A stretch of 28,309 bases of DNA from Sphaeroforma arctica JP610 (taxonomy: Eukaryota; Opisthokonta; Ichthyosporea; Ichthyophonida), in NCBI RefSeq assembly GCF_001186125.1, contig NW_014040466.1, positions 69,492 through 97,800 of the forward strand, given 5' to 3'. The notes beneath the pieces are model-generated. The model ran no database searches and was not told the DNA's origin. It was given only the letters and a program-made list of their open reading frames with translations. This document shows positions 27,686-28,309 of this stretch, piece by piece; positions within the stretch are counted from its first letter, which is position 1, and every line of letters begins with the position of its first letter. The position numbers and the translations under genes are program-made.

Positions 27686-28309
27686 GTGTGTACTCGAGCA
27701 CTTGTGTGTGTGTGTGATTTGTATGTATGTTGTGTATATGTGTATATGCATATACGTTGTTTGTGTGTTTGTATCCATGTGTATATGTATATCTCCGTAT
27801 ATGTACATATATGTATATGTGTATATCTTAATATTCGTATTAATATGGTGCCATGTGTTTTATACACTTCAGTGCCTTAAATACTTTTTTACTGGGGCTT
27901 GCCCAAGAACTGCCTTGTCTCAAACACGTTTAGTGTGTGTATATATTCGTATTCGTATTTATGGTGTAGTGTGTTATATACACTTCAGTACATTATATAC
28001 TGTTTGCTTTGATGGTATAGGTTTCGCATAGGCTACAACGCCTCACTGCCATTTGCACGTGCTTCAAATCTATTAACCCTAAATCCTAATTTGAACGTGC
28101 AAACATCGACCGTGTATTCGCTTGATTGTTTTCTTGTTGGACTGTGCTATGAATCGGCGACCAAAAATTGCGAACATTGAATTGAAGAAAAGGACTTGTT
28201 CGTTGTTAAAGTATGCGGAAGTTATAAGGACACTAAGTTAGGACTACCACTCTTTTGGAAGGGTTGAGCTATATCGAAGGTCGCTGAACGACACTTTTAT
28301 ATGCATCCC
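27686..28309 (+). other. Start of intron 33, no further exon recognised
   Basis: TG/TA-rich simple sequence to about 27970, including a repeated TTATATACACTTCAGT.C string (near 27862 and 27974), then unique AT-rich DNA. No NBD2 signature (LSGG) or Walker B coding is seen, so the intron presumably runs off the window. Confidence 0.6.

Noticed and set aside
27686-28309. Further NBD2 exon at the window end
   Set aside because: No signature, Walker B or compatible phase-0 acceptor-exon combination was found.

Overview
This is a window of eukaryotic nuclear DNA dominated by one intron-rich gene. Every coding block is a short exon bounded by GT...AG. Introns run from about 150 to 1350 bases, and microsatellites such as (TA)n and degenerate CCCTAAA/TTTAGGG strings are scattered through them. 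The long introns, the ABCA-type transporter and the neighbouring GOLD-domain protein would suit a protist or an early-branching opisthokont such as an ichthyosporean. That assignment is only an inference; nothing here fixes the species.

Layout. Bases 1-294 are the 3' end of a plus-strand gene whose product ends in a GOLD domain, as in SEC14-like lipid-transfer proteins. Bases 295-2175 are intergenic. From 2176 to the end of the window lies a plus-strand full-size ABCA-family transporter gene. I resolved 33 exons (2176-27685), 1534 codons in total, with consistent phase at all 32 junctions and an open frame throughout. The order is TM1, first extracellular domain, TM2-6, complete NBD1, linker, TM7, second extracellular domain, TM8-12, linker and the first half of NBD2. 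The rest of NBD2 (signature, Walker B) lies beyond the window.

The most striking signal is not the protein but the architecture of its introns. At about ten exons, the exon edge with its splice site has been copied, once or as a tandem array, into the adjoining intron. Exon 13 has arrays on both sides: a 67-bp unit carrying its 3' splice site and first 21 bases, and a 39-bp (13-codon) unit carrying its last bases and 5' splice site. Exons 7, 9, 10 and 15 have decayed copies upstream. Exons 14, 17, 26 and 31 have copies of their 3' edge and donor downstream. Exons 21 and 31 have acceptor-side ladders. I read this as repeated local tandem duplication across splice junctions, some of it possibly still giving alternative splice choices.

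Other elements are a foldback (MITE-like) inverted repeat in intron 15, which contains a 20-N assembly gap flanked by an exact 60-bp duplicate, and two related copies of an unknown interspersed element of about 430 bp in introns 22 and 32, both set in (TA)n tracts.
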